A DNA stretch of 59,749 nucleotides from Deltaproteobacteria bacterium (GTDB taxonomy: Bacteria > Myxococcota > XYA12-FULL-58-9 > JAFGEK01): positions 1 through 59,749 of the forward strand of contig JAFGEK010000026.1 of assembly GCA_016931625.1 (NCBI GenBank), in the 5' to 3' direction. Positions 1-6,405 of this stretch are shown here, one piece after another; position 1 is the first letter of the stretch; the number at the start of each line of letters is the position of its first letter. Below the pieces are notes generated by a model that was not told where the DNA came from, made no database searches, and saw only the letters and a list, made by a program, of their open reading frames with translations. The translations under genes were made by a program, and so were the position numbers.

Positions 1-720
1 ATAAATGGTGTTTATGATAAATTTAATCTATCAAATATTTTAACAAATCAAAATACACGAGAAAATATTGCTAAAAATGTAGATAACATACTAGCAGTTG
101 AAAACCTGCTTGACACATATTGGGAATTTTATGGTTATGGTGATATTTTGAGAAAGTCAGTTCCATTTGTAAAACAAATCGAGCAAACACCGACCTGCAA
201 TGCAAATGTACCAAGTACATTTGCATCTTTTGCTAAAAATATAGGGGAATTGATGCATGACTATAAAAATAAAATAGCAATTTATTACCGTTTCTTAAAG
301 GGCAAACAAGGTTTATACAATAAGGATATAGAACCAATAATGAAAAATCTATATGAAAAAATTCATATAATTAATAATGACGCTATACATAGAATTAATT
401 TAAGAACTAAGCAACTTATAGTTCATATTCAAGATGTATTGAATATGACAAGAGAGGCTATTAAAAATAGTGCTAGTGAGAAGTTAGCGAAAAGAAGTGA
501 GATATTAAAATATTACAAAGAACAACTTGAGCAATGCGATTTTAAAAATGATGGATTTCGTAATATACAAAAATGGGCAATATATTTTGAGGCTGAAACG
601 ATGGGTGAGGTTAAGATACAGTCGTATAATCTTAATGAATTATTGTTTGAAGGTGAGAGTTTGCTTAAAGAAGTTACTAAGCAGCTATCTGAAGTTACTA
701 CAGAGCTATCTAAACCATAA
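1..720 (+). CDS. Unknown protein, 5' end outside window
   Basis: The frame is open from the first base to a TAA at 718-720, giving 239 visible codons, so the start lies upstream of the window. I do not recognise a family. The protein is rich in Lys, Asn, Ile and Glu. The middle (for example LYEKIHIINNDAIHRINLRT) and the C-terminal third look helical and possibly coiled-coil; no membrane segment or signal peptide is visible. Base composition is strongly AT-biased compared with the metabolic genes further along, which suits acquired DNA. A TTG at 148 is a possible internal start, but the same frame continues upstream with the same character. It is followed at once by a copied gene fragment, so this gene may belong to an integrated segment. 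Confidence 0.6.
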   Translation: MNGVYDKFNLSNILTNQNTRENIAKNVDNILAVENLLDTYWEFYGYGDILRKSVPFVKQIEQTPTCNANVPSTFASFAKNIGELMHDYKNKIAIYYRFLKGKQGLYNKDIEPIMKNLYEKIHIINNDAIHRINLRTKQLIVHIQDVLNMTREAIKNSASEKLAKRSEILKYYKEQLEQCDFKNDGFRNIQKWAIYFEAETMGEVKIQSYNLNELLFEGESLLKEVTKQLSEVTTELSKP

Positions 721-732
721 TAATTTATTATC

Positions 733-850
733 CTAAAACACCATTATCCCCACACCACTTAATATCGCCCCCAGTGAAATATAGCCTAGCCATAAATGAG
801 TTTTAGCGATGGACTTTTGGTCATTATAGCCGAGATGATTGCGGGCTTTA
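733..850 (-). pseudogene. Copy A: detached 3' end of the b561-like gene
   Basis: This stretch aligns without gaps to 4290-4407, the last 38 or so codons of the intact b561-like gene, including its TAG stop. The fragment still encodes ARNHLGYNDQKSIAKTHLWL and the rest of the tail, with only one Val-to-Ile change. Nearly all nucleotide differences fall at third codon positions, so the sequence diverged while it was part of a functional gene. No 5' portion of the gene is present. It is a partial duplicate, not an expressed gene. Confidence 0.85.
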
Positions 851-935
851 AAGCCTTCGTTGATAAATCGATGTATTTAGAATAAATTAAAATGGTTAGG
901 CTTACATTTAAGCGGTTAATTAAATGGCTAATAGA

Positions 936-964
936 TAGACAGATGACTACAGATATTATAGTAT
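936..964 (+). promoter_or_regulatory. Probable hicA promoter, leaderless layout
   Basis: A -35 box TAGACA (936-941) is followed by a 17-nt spacer and a -10 box TAGTAT (959-964). Only 7 nt separate the -10 box from the hicA ATG at 972, so transcription should begin at or next to the start codon. No Shine-Dalgarno sequence precedes this ATG. Confidence 0.5.
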
Positions 965-971
965 TATTTTC

Positions 972-1175
972 ATGACAGCGCGAGAAGTGCTTTTGGTAAT
1001 CAAAGCAAGAGGAGGTGTAGTTGTTCGACGGCGCGGATCGCATGTGCGAATCAAGGCGGGGAAATGTTTTGCTACTGTACCAGACCACGGTTCTCACGAC
1101 ATGCCGCCCGGAACGCTTCGTTCTATCGAGCGTCAGCTTGAGCCTTGCTTTGGTAAAGGATGGCTGCGAAGTTAA
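972..1175 (+). CDS. hicA: HicA mRNA-interferase toxin
   Basis: This 67-residue protein has the HicA layout: a small dsRNA-binding-like fold with the conserved GSHVRIKAG segment carrying the catalytic histidine, then VPDHGSHDMPPGTLRSIERQ. HicA toxins cleave mRNA and are neutralised by HicB, encoded here 15 nt downstream, so this is a type II TA operon in toxin-first order. The ATG at 972 has no ribosome-binding site and lies 7 nt after a -10 box, suggesting leaderless translation. The gene is visibly richer in G and C than the DNA on either side, consistent with separate acquisition. Confidence 0.9.
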   Translation: MTAREVLLVIKARGGVVVRRRGSHVRIKAGKCFATVPDHGSHDMPPGTLRSIERQLEPCFGKGWLRS

Positions 1176-1190
1176 AAAGGAGAAAGCATC

Positions 1191-1604
1191 ATGGCGAAAT
1201 ATTTAGTCAACTATGAACGGGATGAGACTGGTTGGTGGATCGCCAAACTTAAAGGCGTCCCTGGTGTAAACAGCGATGGACGTACCGTTGCCGAGGCCCG
1301 TCGGCGTGTACGTGAAGCACTATCCCTAGCGATCGGTGATGACCAAGCCAAGACGGCAGAGCTCGTCGATCATGTAAAGCTACCTACTCAGGCACAAAAG
1401 ATCGTAGATCGAGCTACTGCCACTCGGGCGAAGCTTGATGAGATTCAGGCTGAGGCTCAGATAAGCACAGCCAAAGCTGTACGTGAACTTCGCAAACAAC
1501 TTGGGCTTTCGACCCGAGACATCGCAGACCTTCTTTGCATTTCTCACCAACGTGTCCAGCAGCTTTCCCGCGTTCGGTACTCTAAAATGGCTTATATGAA
1601 ATAG
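1191..1604 (+). CDS. hicB: HicB antitoxin with C-terminal HTH
   Basis: This 137-residue partner of HicA has the HicB N-terminal fold (MAKYLVNYERDETGWWIAKL, then SDGRTVAEARRRVREAL) and a C-terminal helix-turn-helix around residues 103-128 (LGLSTRDIADLLCISHQRVQ) that should bind the operon promoter. An AAGGAG ribosome-binding site precedes the ATG with good spacing. The last residues (RVRYSKMAYMK) look unlike a normal HicB end, so the original C terminus may have been replaced or shortened when the flanking copied fragment arrived. It shares the richer GC composition of hicA. Confidence 0.9.
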   Translation: MAKYLVNYERDETGWWIAKLKGVPGVNSDGRTVAEARRRVREALSLAIGDDQAKTAELVDHVKLPTQAQKIVDRATATRAKLDEIQAEAQISTAKAVRELRKQLGLSTRDIADLLCISHQRVQQLSRVRYSKMAYMK

Positions 1605-1640
1605 GCTAATCGCTGTTACAAATCGATGTTTGACATAGTG

Positions 1641-1792
1641 CTATGCAGCGGTAGAAATTTTTTTAATATGAGTATCCATTTCCTTTATGACTGCTTGAAT
1701 TTCCATGACTTGTTCTTCATCGAAAAGTGGCTCGCTGCATTGAGTACAGACCCAAGTGCAGACGCGATCGAGTAATAAATGATATCCATTGC
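1641..1792 (-). pseudogene. Fragment of the YgiT-type antitoxin gene (copy B)
   Basis: Positions 1639-1792 align with 3569-3722, the last two thirds of the intact YgiT-type gene. The frame is still open to its TAG (1641-1643) and encodes NGYHLLLDRVCTWVCTQCSE onward, with a few substitutions (Ala to Thr, Gly to Ser, Ile to Met). The first about 21 residues, including the first CxxC pair, are missing, so it cannot form the normal zinc finger. It is fused directly to copy B of the b561-like tail, which shows a deletion after duplication. Confidence 0.85.
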
Positions 1793-1887
1793 ACCCCCAC
1801 TCCACTTAATATCGCCCACAATGAAATAGGGCTTAGCTATATAATGAGTTTTAGCGATGGACTTCTGGTCATTATAGCCAAGATGAC
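1793..1887 (-). pseudogene. Copy B: decayed 3' end of the b561-like gene
   Basis: This stretch aligns with about 4303-4395 of the intact b561-like gene. The reading frame is recognisable at first (HLGYNDQKSIAKTH), then length changes near 1840 destroy it. Similarity stops at about 1887, next to a short inverted, REP-like stretch (tctcgttaccctcggga). Compared with the intact locus, the stop codon, the intergenic spacer, the whole DUF4258 gene and the start of ygiT have been lost between this fragment and the ygiT fragment. Confidence 0.8.
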
Positions 1888-1997
1888 ATCTCGTTACCCT
1901 CGGGATGATCTAGCTGTTTTTCCAGGGTTTTTGAAAAGTTACGCGATAATTTGCTAGAAAAAGGATAAAAAAATAGGTCAATGAACTACATATTATT

Positions 1998-2026
1998 TTG
2001 ACATCAGTGGTTCGATGGCCTACTAT
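1998..2026 (+). promoter_or_regulatory. Promoter of RelE/HigB-type TA operon, leaderless layout
   Basis: A perfect -35 box TTGACA (1998-2003) is followed by a 17-nt spacer and TACTAT (2021-2026). The toxin ATG at 2034 is 7 nt beyond the -10 box, so the mRNA should start at the ATG. A longer frame beginning with the TTG at 1998 would place the promoter inside the gene and is less likely. Confidence 0.65.
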
Positions 2027-2033
2027 CTTAATT

Positions 2034-2384
2034 ATGGAAAAGGTCTGGATCACCATAGTTGAAACAAAGCCTTTTATGAGGAAAGGCAAAAGTCTACTAT
2101 CAGAAGACGAGGTAGACGCAATCAAAAATCTCATTGCCACTAATCCAGAGTGTGGCGAAATTATAGAAGGTACGGGAGGTATTCGAAAAGTGCGTATAGG
2201 TTTGACGGGCAGAGGTAAAAGAGGGGGCGCACGTGTGATTTATTACTTCTATAACATCCATTTCCCCGTGTTTCTTTTTGATGTGTTTGCTAAAAATGAG
2301 AAGGATAACCTTCCAAAAGCAGAAAGAAACGATTTGGCCAAGCTTTCGAAATTGCTTGTCAAAACTTACAAACCAAAGAGGTAA
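2034..2384 (+). CDS. RelE/HigB-family toxin
   Basis: The 116-residue product looks like a RelE/ParE-superfamily ribonuclease toxin of the HigB type. It has an N-terminal helix pair, the core IRKVRIGLTGRGKRGGARVI with basic residues typical of the active face, the strand pair YYFYNIHFPVFLFDVFAKNE, and a C-terminal NDLAKLSKLLVKTYK helix. Such toxins cut ribosome-bound mRNA. The start at 2034 (MEKVWITIVE) fits the promoter 7 nt upstream. The antitoxin starts 4 nt after the stop, so the two genes are co-transcribed. Assignment to one named RelE subfamily is uncertain. Confidence 0.85.
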   Translation: MEKVWITIVETKPFMRKGKSLLSEDEVDAIKNLIATNPECGEIIEGTGGIRKVRIGLTGRGKRGGARVIYYFYNIHFPVFLFDVFAKNEKDNLPKAERNDLAKLSKLLVKTYKPKR

Positions 2385-2388
2385 TACC

Positions 2389-2688
2389 ATGGCAACAAAA
2401 GCCTACAAAAGAATAAAAGAGGGCATGCTGGATGCTATCGCTTATGCGCAAGGAGATAATAGCACTGGGCATATTGTCACAAGAATCCAAGTACCCACAG
2501 TTGATGTGAAGGCAATTCGAAAAAAGCTCAATTTGACACAAGATGAGTTTTCACGAATGTTCGGCCTGAGTAAGGAAACCATTCGTAACTGGGAGCAAGG
2601 GAAAAGACAACCAGAAGGTCCAGCACGAATCTTGTTGCTCGTCATCGACCGTAAACCGCAAGCAGTTTTACAAGCACTTGCAAGCTAA
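2389..2688 (+). CDS. XRE-type antitoxin of the RelE/HigB pair
   Basis: This 99-residue protein has a helix-turn-helix at about residues 42-75 (KKLNLTQDEFSRMFGLSKET, then IRNWEQGKRQPEGPARILLL), the layout of HigA/MqsA-type antitoxins that bind both the toxin and the operator. The ATG at 2389 is preceded by GAGGT with 7-nt spacing and lies 4 nt after the toxin stop. The N-terminal part (KAYKRIKEGMLDAIAYAQGD) probably contacts the toxin. No second regulatory gene lies downstream. Confidence 0.88.
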   Translation: MATKAYKRIKEGMLDAIAYAQGDNSTGHIVTRIQVPTVDVKAIRKKLNLTQDEFSRMFGLSKETIRNWEQGKRQPEGPARILLLVIDRKPQAVLQALAS

Positions 2689-2861
2689 CCTTTAAAAGAT
2701 AGCAGCTCATCATTATCTTTATAAGACTATAGTTGCTTGATTTCTTTTCTTTTAGGCAGTCAAATTGGCACTATTGGATGGAATTAGGTTTATAAATATT
2801 TTGAAACCACCGCTTATACTGCGGACATCTACCGTATTACTAACAACGCAAATAGCTCTAT

Positions 2862-2896
2862 TTGACAAAGCTTGATTGTACGTACATAATTGTACA
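2862..2896 (+). promoter_or_regulatory. brnTA promoter with palindromic operator
   Basis: TTGACA (2862-2867), a 17-nt spacer and CATAAT (2885-2890) form a near-consensus sigma-70 promoter. A perfect 10-bp palindrome TGTACGTACA (2877-2886) overlaps the -10 box, and TGTACA (2891-2896) lies just beyond; ATTGTAC recurs at 2875 and 2889, 14 bp apart. This is a plausible operator for the BrnT-BrnA complex. The implied 5' leader is only about 11 nt. Confidence 0.65.
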
Positions 2897-2907
2897 TATG
2901 TTTACTT

Positions 2908-3183
2908 ATGCTACAATTCGAATGGGACAATCAAAAGAATGCCTTGAACCAAAAGCGCCACGGTGTAAGCTTCGAGGTTGCAGTTTTGATCTTCAACGAT
3001 CCGAATATAGTCACTTTTCTGGATACCCGTATCGACTATGGCGAAGATCGCTGGATCAGCATTGGCATGGCAGGTCAGACTGTATTGATCGTGGTACACA
3101 CATTAAGGGAAGGGTATGACGGTGAAGAAGTCATTCGCATCATCTCGGCACGTAAAGCAACGACTAGTGAAGAAAGACGCTAA
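2908..3183 (+). CDS. brnT: BrnT ribonuclease toxin
   Basis: The 91-residue product matches BrnT: FEWDNQKNALNQKRHGVSFE at the N terminus, a central strand region (VTFLDTRIDYGEDRWISIGM) and the closing EEVIRIISARKATTSEERR, with the IRIISARKAT motif diagnostic of the family. BrnT has a RelE-like fold, cleaves RNA and is bound by BrnA. The ATG at 2908 begins a protein of family length; an in-frame TTG at 2890 lies inside the -10 box and is rejected. Its 3' end overlaps the antitoxin gene by 68 nt. Confidence 0.92.
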   Translation: MLQFEWDNQKNALNQKRHGVSFEVAVLIFNDPNIVTFLDTRIDYGEDRWISIGMAGQTVLIVVHTLREGYDGEEVIRIISARKATTSEERR

Positions 3184-3451
3184 CTATCAAGTGACGCCTA
3201 AAATGCAGCAAGAGCTAGCACGACTCGCTGTCATGAAGGATGAAGATATTTGTCTTAATGACACGGACATTCCCTCTATTGAAAATTGGGATAACGCGGT
3301 ACATGGCAAGTTTTACCGACCGTTCAAACAATCCATTACAATTCGTGTCGACCGTGATGTTCTTGCCTGGTTTAAAGCACGAAAGGGAGCCTATCAGACC
3401 AGTATTAACAAAGCTCTACGCGAATATATCATCGCACACACGCAAAAATAG
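3116..3451 (+). CDS. brnA: BrnA antitoxin
   Basis: The 111-residue protein ends in the BrnA ribbon-helix-helix: KQSITIRVDRDVLAWFKARK followed by TSINKALREYIIAH. The central EDICLNDTDIPSIENWDNAV is the toxin-binding linker usual in this family. The ATG at 3116 lies inside brnT in another frame and is preceded by a strong AAGGGAAGGG ribosome-binding site, so the long overlap appears real and would couple translation. BrnA with BrnT represses the operon, probably at the palindromes near 2880. Confidence 0.9.
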   Translation: MTVKKSFASSRHVKQRLVKKDANYQVTPKMQQELARLAVMKDEDICLNDTDIPSIENWDNAVHGKFYRPFKQSITIRVDRDVLAWFKARKGAYQTSINKALREYIIAHTQK

Positions 3452-3489
3452 TTTTAGAGTCTCGTGTTGTTGTAAGTCTAATAACGTGT

Positions 3490-3540
3490 GATTTCGAGCG
3501 ATGCGAGAAATCTTGGTTTTATCTTGGGTAAGATTTCTTC
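3490..3540. repeat. Degenerate palindromic intergenic repeat
   Basis: AGAAATCTT (3506-3514) and AAGATTTCT (3530-3538) form a perfect 9-bp hairpin. The left flank (atttcgagcgatgcg) would extend the stem, but the right flank has lost the matching bases. This resembles the large palindromic intergenic repeats scattered in many proteobacterial genomes. Other repeat stretches occur near 1887 and 8024. It may also terminate brnTA transcription. Confidence 0.55.
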
Positions 3541-3570
3541 TTAGCTACGCGTATGCCAAATGGGGCGATG

Positions 3571-3783
3571 CTATGCAGCGGTAGAAATTTTTTTAATATG
3601 AGTATCCATTTCCTTTATGACCGCTTGAATTTCTATAACTTGTTCTTCATCGAAAAGTGGTTCACCGCATTGAGTACAGACCCAAGCGCAGACGCGATCG
3701 AGTAATAAATGATATCCATTGCGATCGATATGATAAGGAGCTTCTCCTCTTTTAAGGTCAGCTTTGCAATACATGCATTTCAT
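3571..3783 (-). CDS. YgiT-type zinc-finger antitoxin
   Basis: The 70-residue protein carries two CxxC pairs, C3-x2-C6 and C36-x2-C39 (VCAWVCTQCGE), the N-terminal zinc finger of MqsA/YgiT antitoxins, followed by a helical tail (EEQVIEIQAVIKEMDTHIKK). It lacks the C-terminal helix-turn-helix of full MqsA, as usual for partners of DUF4258 toxins. Its ATG overlaps the toxin stop by 4 nt, so the pair is translationally coupled, toxin first. A truncated second copy of this gene lies at 1641-1792. Confidence 0.88.
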   Translation of the reverse strand: MKCMYCKADLKRGEAPYHIDRNGYHLLLDRVCAWVCTQCGEPLFDEEQVIEIQAVIKEMDTHIKKISTAA

Positions 3784-4100
3784 GGCTTTAGCCTCCTTTT
3801 AAAATCTGGGGTCCATTTTGATGCTTCTGGTATGTAAGCTGTAATAATTGCCAGGTAGCCCTCTTTAGGTGCACAGACGATATGAATAGGCCTATTCGTA
3901 ACAAAGTCAAACATTAAGCAGCTATGTCCTCTTGGATCATCACAATAGTCTTCGATAATTTCGCCATTTAAAATGACGTGACGTACCTCATTGGGAGAAA
4001 TCATACGATCTACTCGGTTTATTTGATTAATTGCATGAGGTAAAAAGAGGATCCTTTGGCTGGCCGATTCAAGTATCTTTTTTTTAATATTATCGGTCAT
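3780..4100 (-). CDS. DUF4258 toxin
   Basis: The 106-residue product has the DUF4258 signature: an N-terminal HAINQINRVDRMISPNEVRH segment, then GHSCLMFDFVTNRPIHIVCA and the closing strand AIITAYIPEASKW. These proteins have a RelE-like fold and pair with YgiT-type antitoxins, here encoded immediately downstream with a 4-nt overlap. The upstream 189 bp, between this gene and the b561-like gene, holds AT-rich DNA in which I see no confident promoter; AAAGGG about 12 nt before the ATG is a weak ribosome-binding site. Confidence 0.87.
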   Translation of the reverse strand: MTDNIKKKILESASQRILFLPHAINQINRVDRMISPNEVRHVILNGEIIEDYCDDPRGHSCLMFDFVTNRPIHIVCAPKEGYLAIITAYIPEASKWTPDFKRRLKP

Positions 4101-4289
4101 TGAATTTTAGCCCTTTAAGAATAGCTGTATTACACTATTAACAACAATACTATCATAAAATATTCTGCAAACCAGAGGATTGCAAATAAATGAAGAAAAA
4201 CGACAACGTATTTAAGCTTATACAGATCTATAGATTACAGTTCATTTGCTGTAATAAGCTATAGTTGTTAATGAAGTGGAGAAATTATC

Positions 4290-4883
4290 CTAAAACACCA
4301 TAACCCCCACACCACTTAATATTGCCCCCAATGAAATATAGCCTAACCATAAATGAGTTTTAGCAATAGATTTTTGGTCGTTATAGCCAAGATGATTGCG
4401 AGCTTTATACCCAAGATAACCGCTGGTGGCCATCGCGGCAGCGGCGGTAAATAAAAATATTTTATGCACTAAGCTGCGGTCAAATTTTAGTAGGTTGCGT
4501 TCAAATGGTACAGGGGCAATAATGGCGGCAAGCGCAGTAGTGGTAAATAAACCCATGGTACCATAGGCTAAGTATTTATGGGGTTTTTTATAGCGAGCGG
4601 TAGTACCGCCAGCTTCGGTGTACATATCATTATAACTTAATTGGCCAATGATACATAAAGCAGTAGTTGAAGCGATAAGAGAAATGCCTAAGCCTTGATG
4701 CACGTTGAGCAATAGACGACGACGTTCAACAGCTTGAGGGTCTACTGCTGGTGGTGGGGGTGTTTCGGGTTTACCGAGTAAGTCAAAATCAAATTGGTCC
4801 TTAGATACTGCCCTTGCTTGGTAAGCTAGGGTAAAAATAATAAAAGTTAAACAAAAGCAAATATATCTAATTAGATAACGCAT
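4290..4883 (-). CDS. Four-helix b561-like membrane protein
   Basis: The 197-residue product starts with a signal peptide (MRYLIRYICFCLTFIIFTLA, cleavage near YQARA), followed by a Pro-rich linker and four membrane helices. Each helix begins with a histidine: VHQGLG, KPHKYLAYG, LVHKIFLF and KTHLWLGY. Four helix-borne histidines suggest a cytochrome b561-like di-heme protein; this is inference from the pattern. The start at 4883 is chosen because it gives a proper signal peptide and leaves 4 nt after the polyferredoxin stop. It is the last gene of the DUF6599-DUF362-polyferredoxin operon and could pass electrons between quinone and the iron-sulfur protein. Its 3' end is copied twice upstream (733-850, 1793-1887). 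Confidence 0.75.
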   Translation of the reverse strand: MRYLIRYICFCLTFIIFTLAYQARAVSKDQFDFDLLGKPETPPPPAVDPQAVERRRLLLNVHQGLGISLIASTTALCIIGQLSYNDMYTEAGGTTARYKKPHKYLAYGTMGLFTTTALAAIIAPVPFERNLLKFDRSLVHKIFLFTAAAAMATSGYLGYKARNHLGYNDQKSIAKTHLWLGYISLGAILSGVGVMVF

Positions 4884-4887
4884 AAGT

Positions 4888-6399
4888 TTATAATTTACCC
4901 CCTGTAATGATAACGCGGTTAGTGCGACTGCGGCTTTCACCAACTGAGGTTACACGAATGGCGGCTTCATCTGCCACTGGGCAGTGGGTTTCACAAATAC
5001 CACAACCTACACATTTGGTTAAATCAATATAGGGTTGTTTAAGGGTGCGGTCTTTTCCATTACGAGCTTGAATAGTTACCACTTTATAATGAATAGCTTT
5101 CGGTGAAGTCGGGCATACTTCTTCGCAGACAATACATTGAGTTTCATTAGCCCAGGGTAAACAACGACCGCGATCAATAGATGCCGAGCCAATACGAATT
5201 GGTTCAGTATATGGTGGTAAACCTAATTTTTCTGCTAAGGAAATATAACGAATCGCACTGGTTGGGCAAATTTCACCGCACAAGGCACATTGTTGTTCAC
5301 AATAGCCTAAGCGCGCAATTAATACCGGGGTCCACAGTCCTTCAATACCGGCTTGCTCAAATGCGGGCTGCAGTCCGCCGGTAGGGCAAACTTTCATGCA
5401 GGCGCCGCATTTAATGCATTTTTCTAAAAACTCTTCTTCGCTGCAAGCCCCCGGAGGGCGAATTCGTTTGGGATTAGCGCGAGGGTTAACCCCATCAGAA
5501 GCACGCAACAGCGGTACCGCGGTTACACCCAAGGCAAGCGCAGCAAGTGAACGGCGGCGACCTAAATTGATTACATCAGTAGTAGTGGTAGGAGATGACG
5601 ATAGAAAACCGTATTTTATACCGCCGCGAGGGCAGGCTTCAATGCAGTTAAGACACAATAAACATTCATTTACACGCAACTTGTCTTGCGGTTGAGCGGC
5701 TCCGGCACAATCAGCACCACAAACATTACAGTTGTTGCATAAATCTAAATTGCGATGCAGGCGAAATAGTGAAAAGCGTGATAGCAAACCTAGCAAGGCC
5801 CCTAGTGGGCAAAGCAAACGACAGTATAAACGTGGAATAATGAAGTTAAGTGAAATAGCAACGACAAATAAAAAGGCAATAATGCTTGAAGCGTGAAAGT
5901 GGCGTTCGCCCTGATAAACACCCCAAGCAAGGTTATCAAGAGCGGGGATGAGGGCAGTACTCATAGCCCGCCAGGTAAAGGCAATAGGGTCAAGCCAGCC
6001 GATTTGATTGCTGCCCAATAACGCCATTGCCAGTAAGGCTAAGAGAATAAAATATTTTAATTTAAATATTTTGCGGGGATTATTAATTTTTATGCGGTCG
6101 CTAACACGGCGTTTTTTTGCCACAAAGCTACAAGCGTGGTGAATAGTGCCAAAGGGGCAAAGCCAACCGCAAAAGAAGCGACCGAAAATTAGAGTGATAA
6201 TAATTATGGGTACTGACATCAGTAGAAGCGGATGAATTTCGCGGCTAGCCAAACCAGCGCTAAGCGCAACTAACGGGTCGATGGCTAAAAACCATTCTAC
6301 CGGATAGCCACCGATCAGTGATGCGGTGGTGGCAAAAACCAAAAAGAGAAATAGAGCGAAAAATACTACCTGGTAAATACGGCGAACTTTTCGAAACAT
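4888..6399 (-). CDS. Membrane polyferredoxin, NapH-NapG-like fusion
   Basis: This 503-residue protein joins two modules. Residues 1 to about 225 are NapH/NosR-like, with several membrane helices and the twin motifs FFCGWLCPFGT and YCRLLCPLGALLG. Two clusters follow (CNNCNVCGADC; CLLCLNCIEACP). Then comes an internal Tat-like segment (GRRRSLAALALGVTAVPLL) and a MauM/NapG-like ferredoxin half with further clusters (CIKCGACMKVCPTGG, CALCGEICP, CIVCEEVCP, CVGCGICETHCP). It probably moves electrons across or along the membrane through many [4Fe-4S] centres. It starts 6 nt after the DUF362 stop and is followed by the b561-like gene. Confidence 0.85.
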   Translation of the reverse strand: MFRKVRRIYQVVFFALFLFLVFATTASLIGGYPVEWFLAIDPLVALSAGLASREIHPLLLMSVPIIIITLIFGRFFCGWLCPFGTIHHACSFVAKKRRVSDRIKINNPRKIFKLKYFILLALLAMALLGSNQIGWLDPIAFTWRAMSTALIPALDNLAWGVYQGERHFHASSIIAFLFVVAISLNFIIPRLYCRLLCPLGALLGLLSRFSLFRLHRNLDLCNNCNVCGADCAGAAQPQDKLRVNECLLCLNCIEACPRGGIKYGFLSSSPTTTTDVINLGRRRSLAALALGVTAVPLLRASDGVNPRANPKRIRPPGACSEEEFLEKCIKCGACMKVCPTGGLQPAFEQAGIEGLWTPVLIARLGYCEQQCALCGEICPTSAIRYISLAEKLGLPPYTEPIRIGSASIDRGRCLPWANETQCIVCEEVCPTSPKAIHYKVVTIQARNGKDRTLKQPYIDLTKCVGCGICETHCPVADEAAIRVTSVGESRSRTNRVIITGGKL

Positions 6400-6405
6400 T
6401 TTTTT

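Noticed and set aside
786-1097. Leftward 103-codon frame over copy A and hicA
   Set aside because: It reads copy A in the wrong frame and runs antisense to hicA; the correct frame of copy A is the b561-like tail.
2862-3119. Alternative rightward frame overlapping brnT
   Set aside because: It covers the promoter and the start of brnT in another frame and has no recognisable similarity, whereas brnT matches its family over its full length.
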